This document shows, one piece after another, positions 27,904 to 37,308 of a DNA stretch of 64,000 bases. The notes beneath the pieces are model-generated. The model had not been told where the DNA came from and ran no database searches. It worked only from the letters and a program-made list of their open reading frames with translations. Location: NCBI GenBank assembly GCA_023391695.1, contig JAEWAK010000042.1:70909-134908 (forward strand), in the 5' to 3' direction. Position numbers and translations under genes: made by a program. Each line of letters opens with the position of its first letter. Position 1 is the stretch's first letter. The stretch is from Bacillota bacterium. Its GTDB lineage: Bacteria > Bacillota > Clostridia > Lachnospirales > Lachnospiraceae.

Positions 27904-29877
27904 TTAATATACCGTCTCAATCAGATAAGCCGCATATTGATTTAACATAGGGAGCAATACCCTGGATGAAGCCTGCAGCTCTTTCCTGCCGTCGGCAGAA
28001 AGCCGGTAAATATGCTTTGGACTGATTTCATTAAAAGTGACTTCAATATTATGGATGGGAATCGGCTCAAATACCGTTGTACCGTTAAACCCCGATAAAT
28101 TAAGGAACTGAAGCAGGTACTGCCCTTCACTGCACCGGTCAAAAAATACTTCCACCTGTTTCGCTGCATTGGTTTCAATTGGATTTTTTACGGGTTTTAT
28201 ATAATCCAGGATATTCAATAATACATACTTGAAATCTTCATATCCCTGTTTATAATACAGCGTACCCGGCTGCCAGGGGATATAGACGTTTCTCCCTTTT
28301 ATGGCTATGGAAGGCTGTTCCGTGACTTCATGGCCGAAGCATCGTTCCGGGGGACCGTACCTGCCCGGTGTAACAAGGGGAAGTATTGTATTACCGTTAT
28401 CTTCCGTATCCATAAAATAGTATTCTTTATCCAGGTAAATCCAGTCCCGGTTTTTAAAATTTTTAAAAATAGCTTTCGGTTCCGTAAGAAGGTATCCACC
28501 TCTTACATTTTTTAATTTATCCTTTAAACGTACCCCGAAAAGTTCCGAAAGCTCTTCTTCATTCTCTATCAGGGATAATCCGGTAGCCGCCACACCTGCC
28601 TTTGTATTCTTCAAAGCCTGTAAAAATACTTTGTTTTTCACCAGGCGGATTCCGGGTATGAGGATCAGCTCATAACGGTCCAGCTTATCCGCTAATGAAT
28701 CCAGGACGGCAGCCTCTGCCACGTCAAAAAGACGGTGTTCTTCTTTCAGCATTTTAAAGATTCCCAGGTATTCCTGGGAGGCAGGGCTGTGGACTCCGAA
28801 GGGCGAAGGATTGATTAACAGTATTTTAGCCTGGCTGGTAAAATTCCCGAAATACTCTTCGTATTTTTTATGGAACCGAAATACTTCCTTCACCGTTTCA
28901 AAATTATCCCTGTCCGGATACCCTTCAAAGGAACCGATGATGCACCAGTCAAGCCCTCCGCCGGAGGCCATGTTACCGTATAGGCGGATCTGGTTTAAAT
29001 ATTTAGAGACACCCATAAAGCGGCAGTAAATATCTACGGCATTAATGACACAGTTGCTGGAAATCTTATTCTCAAAACTGCCTTCCACTACGGATACGTT
29101 ATTCTCACTGGTATAGATCCAGAAGGGATAGGGGCGGTCAAGGGCAGAATTGGATTCATTTCTTACCATATCCACGCCCTGGTGGTTATAAGTACAAACC
29201 AGCACTTCAGGATTTAACTTTCTCACTTCGCTGCTGATTTTCTGTAACAGTTCGTCCACCGTCACCTGCTTAAATTCCTTATATTTCCGAAAAGCCTCAT
29301 CGTCTTCCGCCCAGACAGCGGGAAGCTCCATGTGATACCTGTCACGGAAGCGGGCCTTGCAGCTGTCACACTGGCAGATTCCCACATAGTTATCACTGTA
29401 ATCCCTGGTCTGGTAACCAAACATATTAAAGAAAACCCCGTCCACCGGATAACGGTTTATTACCTCCCGCAGAATTTTCAGGGTACACTCCTGCTGATAG
29501 TTTCCGTTGACACAGGTTGCCACTGTATCATGATATCTTACCGGCTCCCCGTGTATGGATTTGGTAAACCATTCCTTATGTTTTTCATATATACTTTCGT
29601 GGGTCTTGCTGAAATCAAATCTTGCAATAACCCGGATATTGTTTGAATGACATTTTTCTATTAACCTGCCAAAGAAATCCCCTTCCATATAAGGATTCCG
29701 GTACTGGAATTCCAGGTCCGTGGGATAAAAGGAGGTGATCCCGCCGCAGCCCACCATGCAGGCATTGGCCCCGAACTCCTTTAAGGTATCGATATAACTG
29801 TCAATATCCATTTTTGCGTCAATATCACGGAGATTGTTTTGGATCATCCGTAATTTATTTTCCATCCACCAGGCCAT
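27904..29877 (-). CDS. Putative glycoside hydrolase, GHL6-like, paralogue B
   Basis: About 657 residues with the same layout as its neighbours: an N-terminal barrel (VIARFDFSKTHES, CVNGNYQQE, DGVFFNMFGY, CQCDSCKARF), a middle GATase-like domain (AKILLINPSPFGVHSP) and a C-terminal beta domain. No signal peptide. The ATG at 29877 is preferred to the GTG at 29886, which overlaps the GGAGG site. It overlaps the end of paralogue C by 23 bases, showing tight coupling. The four-cysteine cluster near the barrel could bind zinc. Confidence 0.75.
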   Translation of the reverse strand: MAWWMENKLRMIQNNLRDIDAKMDIDSYIDTLKEFGANACMVGCGGITSFYPTDLEFQYRNPYMEGDFFGRLIEKCHSNNIRVIARFDFSKTHESIYEKHKEWFTKSIHGEPVRYHDTVATCVNGNYQQECTLKILREVINRYPVDGVFFNMFGYQTRDYSDNYVGICQCDSCKARFRDRYHMELPAVWAEDDEAFRKYKEFKQVTVDELLQKISSEVRKLNPEVLVCTYNHQGVDMVRNESNSALDRPYPFWIYTSENNVSVVEGSFENKISSNCVINAVDIYCRFMGVSKYLNQIRLYGNMASGGGLDWCIIGSFEGYPDRDNFETVKEVFRFHKKYEEYFGNFTSQAKILLINPSPFGVHSPASQEYLGIFKMLKEEHRLFDVAEAAVLDSLADKLDRYELILIPGIRLVKNKVFLQALKNTKAGVAATGLSLIENEEELSELFGVRLKDKLKNVRGGYLLTEPKAIFKNFKNRDWIYLDKEYYFMDTEDNGNTILPLVTPGRYGPPERCFGHEVTEQPSIAIKGRNVYIPWQPGTLYYKQGYEDFKYVLLNILDYIKPVKNPIETNAAKQVEVFFDRCSEGQYLLQFLNLSGFNGTTVFEPIPIHNIEVTFNEISPKHIYRLSADGRKELQASSRVLLPMLNQYAAYLIETVY

Positions 29878-31927
29878 TTCCTTCACCTCCTATTTGAATT
29901 AATATCATATCCCAGACATCCAGTCTCTTTAATTCCATATGAACATAACCGTCCTTCTCTTCCCATATTATATCCTGTCCCCCGATTACGGAAGTTACAT
30001 TTGTTACCACCCCGGAGGACTCGGGTTTTACCTTTAACTTCAGGTTATAATAAGGGACCGAATTGGCCAAAGGACGCTGTCCGATACCGTTTACCAGATG
30101 TATCATGATTTTATCTTCCTTGCCATAAACCATTGCCTGCAATCCGTTTACCGTATCCATGGAAAACTTCTTTTTATCCCCAAGTAAATAATCCAGGCAG
30201 TTTTTCATTAACTGGTAATACTCACTGAATTTATATTCCAGGGCAAGATGACTTAGTTCAAAAGGCAGAAACATTACCTGCCCCTGACCCGTTTTCTTTA
30301 AAGTACATAAGGGTATATCCGTACGGGATACACACATACTGGCCCGTTCCGGCGGTGCACCGACACCATCCATAGGTGCAAAAGGCGGGACCAGGGTCAA
30401 CAGAGTTTTTGTGTTTTCACCCGGAACGCAGTATAATACCCTTCCCCGGTGAGGCAGCAGTTCAACCTCTTCCAAATTACTTTTTAATACCTTTCCGTCC
30501 TGCTCAAACCGAATATAACTGGCAGAAAGGGAAGGGCCTGCCGACATAACCGGATCGACCCCGGCAAACTCTGCGGCGTCCGGCATATCCGTGTCACTGC
30601 AGCTCTCAAGAATTACCTTGCCTCCGAAAGCCGTATATTCTTTTAACAGATTAACCGTATTTTGGCTAAACTTAAAGTCTCCGGGGACTAAAACTACCGG
30701 ATACTGTTTTAATTTATCCGGGTTTAAATGCAGTTCATCCAATAAGTCAAACTGGTACTGGGTATTTAACATGACTTCCGCCCAGCCCATGGCTGCCTCG
30801 CTGCCGTTCCACAGCATTAAAACCTGTGCCAGACTGACGGCATCTTCCATATCGGATTCACACTTCTTTATACTGTGGTTGATCTGTCTGACACTATGTA
30901 AGATTCTCCTGTCACGGATGGTATCATTAAAACCGGTAAGGGAATGCCAGATTATCCCCTGGTTTGCCGGCACCTGGCTCATCCAGTAGAGATACTCGGC
31001 TGTGGGAATGCCCGTATGCCTCCAGTCCATTCCGGGGGAAGAATGAATGATTCCGCAGGGGTTCGGCTTATTTTCCACACTGTTCCCAATCTTCATATTC
31101 AGGGCAGGTTTCCAGGCCTTTGGTATGTTCCTGTAACCTTTTGATAAAATGTCCTGTGCTTCCGTACATATCAGATCTGCCGTGGAATACCTGTTATCCA
31201 GGTTATCTATCCGGTTCTTTCTGTCTTCCTCAAAAGTGGAATAATATAAGATAACCGGTACCTCCGGTCGGGTTTCTTTCACCAGGGCGTATATTTTGCC
31301 GATATTTTCCCGCAGACACAGATCCGCCCAATCCGGTTCAAAATCTTCCTTCCTCTCCGGAAGCTCCTTCCCGTATAATTTATAATATTTGCTCCGGCAG
31401 TTCCCGCAGTGGCATTCTTCCACATGGGGCGCATTAAAAAAGATCCCGTCAATATCGTAATTTTCCAATACTTCTTTCACCACGGGCATGGCTAAATCTT
31501 CATTCCGGTAACCTCCGTTTACACAGGTAGTTACTAACAGCGACCATTCACCCATACGGTCTTTCCCGTATATAAGGGGCTTTTTGTCCGTATCGCAGAC
31601 AAACCAGCCCGGTTTTTGAAGGTAAACGAAATCATCCGTTTTACTGAAATCAAATCTGGCGATTACCTTAATGGTCTGTTTATGACATTCCTTCAGAAGT
31701 TCTTTCAGTAAATCATAGTTTTTCGGAAGATATTCATTCACATGGTGAAATTTAATCCTGCTCGGATACCAGGCATAAATACCGCCTACATTCAGGACTA
31801 CCGCATTTGCTTCCAGTTCCTTTAAATCTGCGGCTATTTTTTCCGGCTTCATCTCAGGTGTATCTTTTATCTGAAGATTATACTGAACGATGCGCAGTGG
31901 CTTTTGCCACCATTTTTTCTTTTTCAT
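29855..31927 (-). CDS. Putative glycoside hydrolase, GHL6-like, paralogue C
   Basis: A 690-residue member of the triplet and the first to be transcribed after the permeases. Visible motifs are VIARFDFSKTDDF, CVNGGYRNE, DGIFFNAPHVEECHCGNCRSKY and a middle GATase-like domain that includes ALVKETRPEVPVILYYS upstream and PVVLVPGDFKFS. It is cytoplasmic by the lack of a signal sequence. It begins 28 bases after the upstream permease. Substrate not predictable; triplication suggests a glycoside with several linkage types or a family of related glycosides. Confidence 0.75.
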   Translation of the reverse strand: MKKKKWWQKPLRIVQYNLQIKDTPEMKPEKIAADLKELEANAVVLNVGGIYAWYPSRIKFHHVNEYLPKNYDLLKELLKECHKQTIKVIARFDFSKTDDFVYLQKPGWFVCDTDKKPLIYGKDRMGEWSLLVTTCVNGGYRNEDLAMPVVKEVLENYDIDGIFFNAPHVEECHCGNCRSKYYKLYGKELPERKEDFEPDWADLCLRENIGKIYALVKETRPEVPVILYYSTFEEDRKNRIDNLDNRYSTADLICTEAQDILSKGYRNIPKAWKPALNMKIGNSVENKPNPCGIIHSSPGMDWRHTGIPTAEYLYWMSQVPANQGIIWHSLTGFNDTIRDRRILHSVRQINHSIKKCESDMEDAVSLAQVLMLWNGSEAAMGWAEVMLNTQYQFDLLDELHLNPDKLKQYPVVLVPGDFKFSQNTVNLLKEYTAFGGKVILESCSDTDMPDAAEFAGVDPVMSAGPSLSASYIRFEQDGKVLKSNLEEVELLPHRGRVLYCVPGENTKTLLTLVPPFAPMDGVGAPPERASMCVSRTDIPLCTLKKTGQGQVMFLPFELSHLALEYKFSEYYQLMKNCLDYLLGDKKKFSMDTVNGLQAMVYGKEDKIMIHLVNGIGQRPLANSVPYYNLKLKVKPESSGVVTNVTSVIGGQDIIWEEKDGYVHMELKRLDVWDMILIQIGGEGNGLVDGK

Positions 31928-31955
31928 AATTTAAGCTCCGTTAATTTCAATATTA

Positions 31956-32783
31956 TTACTGCTTAATCCCGCTTACAGCAATACTTTGCACAATGTGCTT
32001 CTGCAATAATAAAAAGATAATCGTCAAAGGAATGGCACTGACTACGGCAACCGCCATCCGCGGCCCGTAATATACCGCATCCTGCTGGGCATTAAAAGCT
32101 GCTACGCCAACGGATATCATCTGTTTTGCCGCAGTTTTAATGGTAACCAGAGGCCAGAGGTAAGAATTCCAGTTTGCAAGGATCTGCAGGATACTTAAAG
32201 TTGCAATTAAGGGTTTGGACAAAGGTATAATAATCTTTAAGAATATTGTCCATTCCCCTGCCCCGTCAATAAAAGCGGATTCTCGGAGGGAATCCGGAAT
32301 GGATTCTATATTCTGTTTGGCAAAAAAGGTACCGTATACATAGGCAAAGCTGCCGAAAATCAAAGGATAATAGGTATCTAACATTCCCCAGTTCTTATAC
32401 TGCATAAATAAAGGGATCATCCTGGATTCAAAAGGTATCATCATAACCGCAAGCATAAAGATAAACCAGAATTTTTTCAGTACAAAATCCCCTTTTGCAA
32501 AAGCATAGCCGCACATTAACGCAAAAAATACGGATAAAATGGTATTGGCTGCCGTTACAAAGATGGTATTTGCATAAAGCTTCGCCAGCGGAATTGCAGT
32601 AAATGCATATTGATAGTTGAACCAGGTAAATTTCCCGGGCAGTAATGAAAAGGCCGGCAGCTCAGACAATGCATTACGGTCAAAGGAAAGGACCATACAC
32701 CAGTACAGCGGAATTAATACAATAACCAACATAACAAACAATATAAGACAGATCATTAATTTTCTTAATTTCTTAGCTTTCAT
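31956..32783 (-). CDS. Carbohydrate ABC importer, permease (MalG type)
   Basis: A 275-residue permease of the CUT1 sugar-importer group with six hydrophobic helices. The cytoplasmic EAA loop is ESAFIDGAGEWTIFLKIIIPLSKP. It pairs with the upstream MalF-type permease. No ATPase gene is present in the block, which is normal for CUT1 importers that share an MsmK/UgpC-type ATPase. A GGAGC site lies before the ATG. Confidence 0.92.
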   Translation of the reverse strand: MKAKKLRKLMICLILFVMLVIVLIPLYWCMVLSFDRNALSELPAFSLLPGKFTWFNYQYAFTAIPLAKLYANTIFVTAANTILSVFFALMCGYAFAKGDFVLKKFWFIFMLAVMMIPFESRMIPLFMQYKNWGMLDTYYPLIFGSFAYVYGTFFAKQNIESIPDSLRESAFIDGAGEWTIFLKIIIPLSKPLIATLSILQILANWNSYLWPLVTIKTAAKQMISVGVAAFNAQQDAVYYGPRMAVAVVSAIPLTIIFLLLQKHIVQSIAVSGIKQ

Positions 32784-32794
32784 TTTCCCCGCTC

Positions 32795-33715
32795 CTATTC
32801 TTTATTTTTCTTGAAGAAACCAGTCATCTTTAGATTTACTAAAGTAATTGCCAGGGTAACTGCAAATAATATCATGGCACCTGCGGAAGCGATTCCGTAT
32901 TGCGGGGTTTCAAAACTAAACTGGTAAATATACATTAATATTGTCTGTAAGGTACCGCCCGGGCGTCCGGCAGAAGTATTTCCCCCAAGGATGAAAAGGT
33001 CGGTAAAACGTGCCAGCCCGCCGATGATATTGGTTATAAAAAGGAATGCAAAACAGGAAACCATCTGCGGTATTGTAATATGCAGCCAGCTCTGGAAACC
33101 GGTAGCACCGTCTACCTCGGCAGCCTCATAGACTTCCGACGGTATGGATTGGAGACTTGCCAGGTTTATCAGCATGGAATAACCCAGATTGCTCCATACA
33201 GACAGTATGGTTGCACCGAATTTACCAAAATTGGCATTGGTAAGCCATCCTATGTTAACTTCATGTCCGGTTATAAAAGATAAAGCATTATTTAATAAAC
33301 CGTTATTTGCTTTTAATACAATTTGAAATACCAGTATTACACTTACACCGGTAATAATATTGGGTAAATAATATCCGACACGGAAAAATCCCTGGGCTTT
33401 TCCGCGTCCGATACTGTTGATCAGGGAAGCCAGTATAAAGCCGACCGGAATGGATACCAGGCTCATTAGGGCTAAAACAACCGTATTATAGACAGCTCTT
33501 AAAAAGGAAGAATTGCTTAAAATTAATTTATAATTCTTAAGTCCGGTAAATTTCTCACCAAATCCGACTACGGAAACATCATAAAAACTATATTTAATAG
33601 TAGTTAACATTGGGATATAAGTAAGTATAATCAAAGTCAGGATACTGACAATAATAAAAGAGTACCATGTCAGTTGTCTTTTCACCTTATACCAACCTAA
33701 TTTATTGTTTTTCAT
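32795..33715 (-). CDS. Carbohydrate ABC importer, permease (MalF type)
   Basis: A 306-residue CUT1 permease with six hydrophobic helices and the EAA loop EVYEAAEVDGATGFQSWLHITIPQM. It is followed after 11 bases by the MalG-type partner. An AAGGAG site lies five bases before the ATG. A 16-bp hairpin upstream separates it from the binding-protein gene. Confidence 0.92.
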   Translation of the reverse strand: MKNNKLGWYKVKRQLTWYSFIIVSILTLIILTYIPMLTTIKYSFYDVSVVGFGEKFTGLKNYKLILSNSSFLRAVYNTVVLALMSLVSIPVGFILASLINSIGRGKAQGFFRVGYYLPNIITGVSVILVFQIVLKANNGLLNNALSFITGHEVNIGWLTNANFGKFGATILSVWSNLGYSMLINLASLQSIPSEVYEAAEVDGATGFQSWLHITIPQMVSCFAFLFITNIIGGLARFTDLFILGGNTSAGRPGGTLQTILMYIYQFSFETPQYGIASAGAMILFAVTLAITLVNLKMTGFFKKNKE

Positions 33716-33842
33716 AGGCTCTCCTTATATTAAAAATATAGTTATTCAATTCTCTCAGTTTACCAGCGCCAAAATAGAAAGAAAGCATATTGGGTTTGCT
33801 TTCGAGCAGAAAACGCTGTGGAATAAACACAAAATTTTATCA

Positions 33843-33880
33843 AATGACAGTATCCGAACGGCGTTTCGGATACTGTCATT
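33843..33880 (-). terminator. Perfect hairpin between sugar-binding protein and permease genes
   Basis: A 16-bp perfect stem (33843-33858 with 33865-33880) with a six-base loop lies just beyond the binding-protein stop. There is no clean U-run. It is placed exactly like the hairpin in the lysine importer operon and may keep binding-protein mRNA abundant while reducing downstream read-through. Confidence 0.65.
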
Positions 33881-33914
33881 ACCATCTATTTATTGCGCTG
33901 TAATTTTATAAAAA

Positions 33915-35381
33915 TTACTGAATGGAACCAAGATAATCATTTAAATTTTTCTGGACAAATTCCACCGCTTTATTCGCATCGGAATTACCGACAAACATTT
34001 CATTTAATACGGAAGTCACATCATTCGCAAAAGTACCGAAGTTGCCGCTGTCATAGCATTCATTGGTAGAAGCACTGAATTCCAATGGCTGCTGCTGCAA
34101 TACAGACTCGATCGCGTTATAATATTCCGGTTTTACATTTTCCTTTAATTTAGGCAGAGCGGTTAAGTTGTTCGGAATTGTATTACAGTCAACCAGCCAT
34201 TGCTGTATTACTTCATCGGCTGCCATAAATTTAATGAATTCCCAGGCTAACTCTTTATTTTGGCTGGTGTTGCAGATCGCCATGTTCCAGTCTCCCATGT
34301 GACTGGATGTGATACCTGCATGAACACCGCTTTGTATTGCAGGAAGAGGTACAAACATGAAACGGTCTAAAAGATCCGCTGCAGCTATTTGGTTATAATC
34401 ATCCATAGGAGCTTCCGAAATACGCATTGCAAGATTATTTTCAGCTTTATTGGCAACGGAGGTATCCAGTCCTTCCAAATAGTCTGAACTTGAGAAAGCA
34501 TATAATTCAGTTACATATTCCAAAGCCTTTTTCGTTGCGTCTGTAGTAAAATCGGCTTTTGTTTCACTTAAAGTTTTACCGAACTGAAATACCGGTGCAT
34601 TGAAACCACGGGATGCCCAGATGTAGTTTTTATTGGCACTTGCAGCTTCTAACATACTTATACCAAAAGTCTGGTTTCCGGAAACGGGGTCCGTACCTGT
34701 TGTTTTCCCGGCTAAGGATAATAAATCATCAAATGTCCAGGATGCATCCGGTACGGCGGCACCATAATCTTCAAAAATCTGTTTATCTACTATAACGACC
34801 AGCGGATTGGCGGTAATTGAAATACCGTATGGTATGTATTTGGAAAAATCTCCGCCGTTATCCTCTGTTCTGCGCATTGCCAACATACTGAACTGACCGT
34901 CTAATTCGGGATTTTTTTCAAGATAAGGGCCAAAGGGTTCTGCAATCGCAGTAATGGATGAACCGTGAAGCAATACATCTACATCACCGGACAAGGCGGA
35001 AGTCTGAAGTACTGCCTTCCAGTTATCCCATGGGCTTGTTTCAATTTCAAGTTTTACATTCGGATATAATTCATTCCATCTTTGAATAACCTGATCATAT
35101 CCGGGTAACTTTATTCCTGTAACCAGGTCTGTGGTCCCGGTTTCACCGACTGTGGTAAACAGTCCGGGGCCGGCAATTTTTAAAGTCCCGCTGACATCGC
35201 TTATAACCGTATTCCCCTTTGTTTTTGTACCTGCTTCTGCCGTAGCTGCAGTTTCCGTATTGGTTCCTGCCGTATTTGTTTCAGCCCCCGTACCGGTATT
35301 ATTTTTTGCAGAGCACGCCGACAAAGAAACTACCATGACCAGACATAATATGAATGACATAAATTTTTTCGTTGTTTTCAT
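33915..35381 (-). CDS. Carbohydrate ABC importer, substrate-binding lipoprotein
   Basis: A 488-residue extracellular solute-binding protein of family 1. The lipobox LSAC ends at C23, and a Thr/Ala/Glu-rich linker follows to about residue 60 before the mature domain (LYPNVKLEIETSPWDNWKAVLQ). It feeds the two CUT1 permeases downstream and is probably the first gene of the long catabolic operon. The ligand is unknown; the paired GHL6-like enzymes imply a glycoside or oligosaccharide. An AGGAGG site lies before the ATG. Confidence 0.92.
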   Translation of the reverse strand: MKTTKKFMSFILCLVMVVSLSACSAKNNTGTGAETNTAGTNTETAATAEAGTKTKGNTVISDVSGTLKIAGPGLFTTVGETGTTDLVTGIKLPGYDQVIQRWNELYPNVKLEIETSPWDNWKAVLQTSALSGDVDVLLHGSSITAIAEPFGPYLEKNPELDGQFSMLAMRRTEDNGGDFSKYIPYGISITANPLVVIVDKQIFEDYGAAVPDASWTFDDLLSLAGKTTGTDPVSGNQTFGISMLEAASANKNYIWASRGFNAPVFQFGKTLSETKADFTTDATKKALEYVTELYAFSSSDYLEGLDTSVANKAENNLAMRISEAPMDDYNQIAAADLLDRFMFVPLPAIQSGVHAGITSSHMGDWNMAICNTSQNKELAWEFIKFMAADEVIQQWLVDCNTIPNNLTALPKLKENVKPEYYNAIESVLQQQPLEFSASTNECYDSGNFGTFANDVTSVLNEMFVGNSDANKAVEFVQKNLNDYLGSIQ

Positions 35382-35599
35382 AAGAAACCTCCTCGATATA
35401 ATTTACAAAATAAAATTTATATAAGTTTAACTGTTAATGTGTTTTGCAAGTATTGATAACCAACTTTGTTAATCTTTTAACCAACACATATAGCTTGTTC
35501 CTTAATCTGGTTACCGTTCTCACCTTCTCCTTTCCCTTTTTATTATTCACATTAACAATTTCCTTCCGAATAGTGAAAGCGGGTATATACAAAAACCAG

Positions 35600-36235
35600 T
35601 TATTCAAAATGGTGTTTCATTGTTTTATCAGCCAGCACAGAGTTTTTTTCTTCAATTACTTTTATAATCGTCCTGTGTTCCGATATACTGTGTTCCGAAA
35701 TATTTTTTATAAATTCCGTTATATTACCTTTCCGGCAAACAAGGTTTACATATTCGCCGATTAAAGGATTCCCGCTTGCTCTGATTATAATGTCATGAAA
35801 TTTCCTATCCAAAATAGAAAACGCTTTCCATTCTTCGCAATTAACATCTACCGATCGATTAATACTACTCCACATAGCTTCCAATTCATTTTGAACCTTT
35901 TTCAAATCAGCTAAATCTTCATATGAAATATGAATGATAGCTTTTTCCAAAGCAACTCTTTCTAAAGCCCCAAGTATCTCAAAACAGTAACCGCGTTCAA
36001 TGTCATTGCCTGCTACCACCACACCATAGCCTTGAATACGCTCCAAAAGACCTTCTTCCACCAGAACATTAAAAGCTTTCCGGATCGGCGTCCTGCTGAC
36101 CTCCATTATTTTACCCAGTTCTGTTTCAATCAGTTTTTGATTGGTTTTAAAAGTTCCATCCCTGATTCCATCTCTTAATTTATCCGCTACCATATCAGTA
36201 ATTGAAATATGTACAATAGGCTGATTTGATTCCAT
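35600..36235 (-). CDS. GntR-family regulator (FadR/FCD type), 1
   Basis: About 211 residues. The N-terminal winged helix reads VADKLRDGIRDGTFKTNQKL and VSRTPIRKAFNVLVEEGLL, and an all-helical FCD ligand domain follows (His and Asp residues such as DRKFHDI and HRTIIKV that often bind metal and acid ligands). It controls genes by binding a small acid or sugar acid. It sits immediately upstream of the importer operon. The start at 36235 is a choice: the ATG at 36247 and GTG at 36250 overlap the ribosome site. TTGTATRCAA-type dyads lie upstream. Confidence 0.85.
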   Translation of the reverse strand: MESNQPIVHISITDMVADKLRDGIRDGTFKTNQKLIETELGKIMEVSRTPIRKAFNVLVEEGLLERIQGYGVVVAGNDIERGYCFEILGALERVALEKAIIHISYEDLADLKKVQNELEAMWSSINRSVDVNCEEWKAFSILDRKFHDIIIRASGNPLIGEYVNLVCRKGNITEFIKNISEHSISEHRTIIKVIEEKNSVLADKTMKHHFE

Positions 36236-36308
36236 ACCCGTAAACATCACCTCTTTTGTGTTAGATTATGCAGTCACTAGATTATAAACATATTGCCTTT
36301 TTATGTTT

Positions 36309-36383
36309 ATTGTATGCAATCTTTCAACTTTTTACTATTATTTAGTTGTTTTTTTGCTTGTTATCAAGTTTCTTGTATACATT
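36309..36383 (-). promoter_or_regulatory. Putative GntR operators (TTGTATRCAA dyads)
   Basis: The palindromes attgtatgcaat (36309-36320) and cttgtatacatt (36372-36383) lie upstream of the first GntR gene. A third, tttgtatacaat, is at 36513-36524 next to the terminator, and attgtatgcaat recurs at 36557-36568 inside the end of the second gntR. The spacing and sequence suit FadR/GntR-type operators. Confidence 0.55.
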
Positions 36384-36484
36384 CTACCATGTCAATTCGT
36401 GTTTGTACATAACAATAGTTCCCATAATATTTCTGTTTTTTTATGCATTTTAAACAAATTACTGGATTTTTATGAAAATCAAAA

Positions 36485-36512
36485 ACGGCCTGCCAGTTAT
36501 GGCGGGCCGTTT
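36485..36512 (-). terminator. Terminator between the two gntR genes
   Basis: A 10-bp GC-rich stem (36485-36494 with 36501-36510) with a six-base loop has A/T runs on both sides. It lies just past the stop of the second gntR and should separate the two transcripts. Confidence 0.8.
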
Positions 36513-36541
36513 TTTGTATACAATAAACCTGATTTCTATTT

Positions 36542-37219
36542 TTATTTAATTTCCAAATTGTATGCAATAATTTTATCCCGAAGAGACTTGGTACTTTTCT
36601 GAAAGTGAATATCCATATATTTTCTGGCTATTTCAGCTTCATGCTGTTCCAGGGCATTTATGATATCGTCATGTTCTTTGCAGCTGTACGGAATACGTCC
36701 TTTCTGGAAAGGTACAAAGTTTAATACCATACGGGTTTTCCGGTGAAGAATGGCAAGCTGTTCCTCCAATATGGGATTATGTGATAATTTTGCAATATAT
36801 ATATGAAATTCAATATCATAATTATCCGCGTCTTCCGGATTTACCTCCGCACATGCCCGCATTTTATTATTAATTTCTTTTAATTCCTTAAGCTGTTCCT
36901 CCGTAATATGACCGGCTGCACTGTAAACGGAAAGCTGTTCCAATACGCCGCGTACTTCATACAGCTGGACCACATCATTAATGCCAATAGTGGTAACAAC
37001 AACCCCGACTCTGGGATTATGTACCACCAGTCCTTCCGACTGCAGTATACGAAATGCTTCCCTTACCGGCGTGCGGCTGACATTTAACTGCTTGCTCAAT
37101 TCCACTTCGCGGATTTTATCCCCGGACTTTAAGGTCCGGTTCATAATATCATCACGAATTTTCTGGGCAACCATCTCCGCTATGGATTCCTGTACTACCC
37201 TCATCGAATTATTTGTCAT
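36542..37219 (-). CDS. GntR-family regulator (FadR/FCD type), 2
   Basis: A 225-residue paralogue of the previous regulator. The winged helix is VAQKIRDDIMNRTLKSGDKI and VSRTPVREAFRILQSEGLV, with the FCD domain in the second half, including FHIYIAKLSHNPILEEQ and CKEHDDIINALEQHEAE. AGGAG lies before the ATG. Two GntR regulators and a LacI regulator in a row suggest that the catabolic block responds to more than one signal, or that one regulator has targets elsewhere. Confidence 0.87.
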   Translation of the reverse strand: MTNNSMRVVQESIAEMVAQKIRDDIMNRTLKSGDKIREVELSKQLNVSRTPVREAFRILQSEGLVVHNPRVGVVVTTIGINDVVQLYEVRGVLEQLSVYSAAGHITEEQLKELKEINNKMRACAEVNPEDADNYDIEFHIYIAKLSHNPILEEQLAILHRKTRMVLNFVPFQKGRIPYSCKEHDDIINALEQHEAEIARKYMDIHFQKSTKSLRDKIIAYNLEIK

Positions 37220-37308
37220 TTTTTAACGTCTCCTGACTATATTTTGTGATAATAATACCATAGAAGAAACCGTCTGGCAAGCCAGAGTCTGGTGGCGTCT
37301 TTGGCTGC

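Noticed and set aside
35468..35481. GTTAA/TTAAC palindrome upstream of the sugar-binding protein gene
   Set aside because: Only 5-bp arms in A/T-rich sequence; too weak to call an operator.
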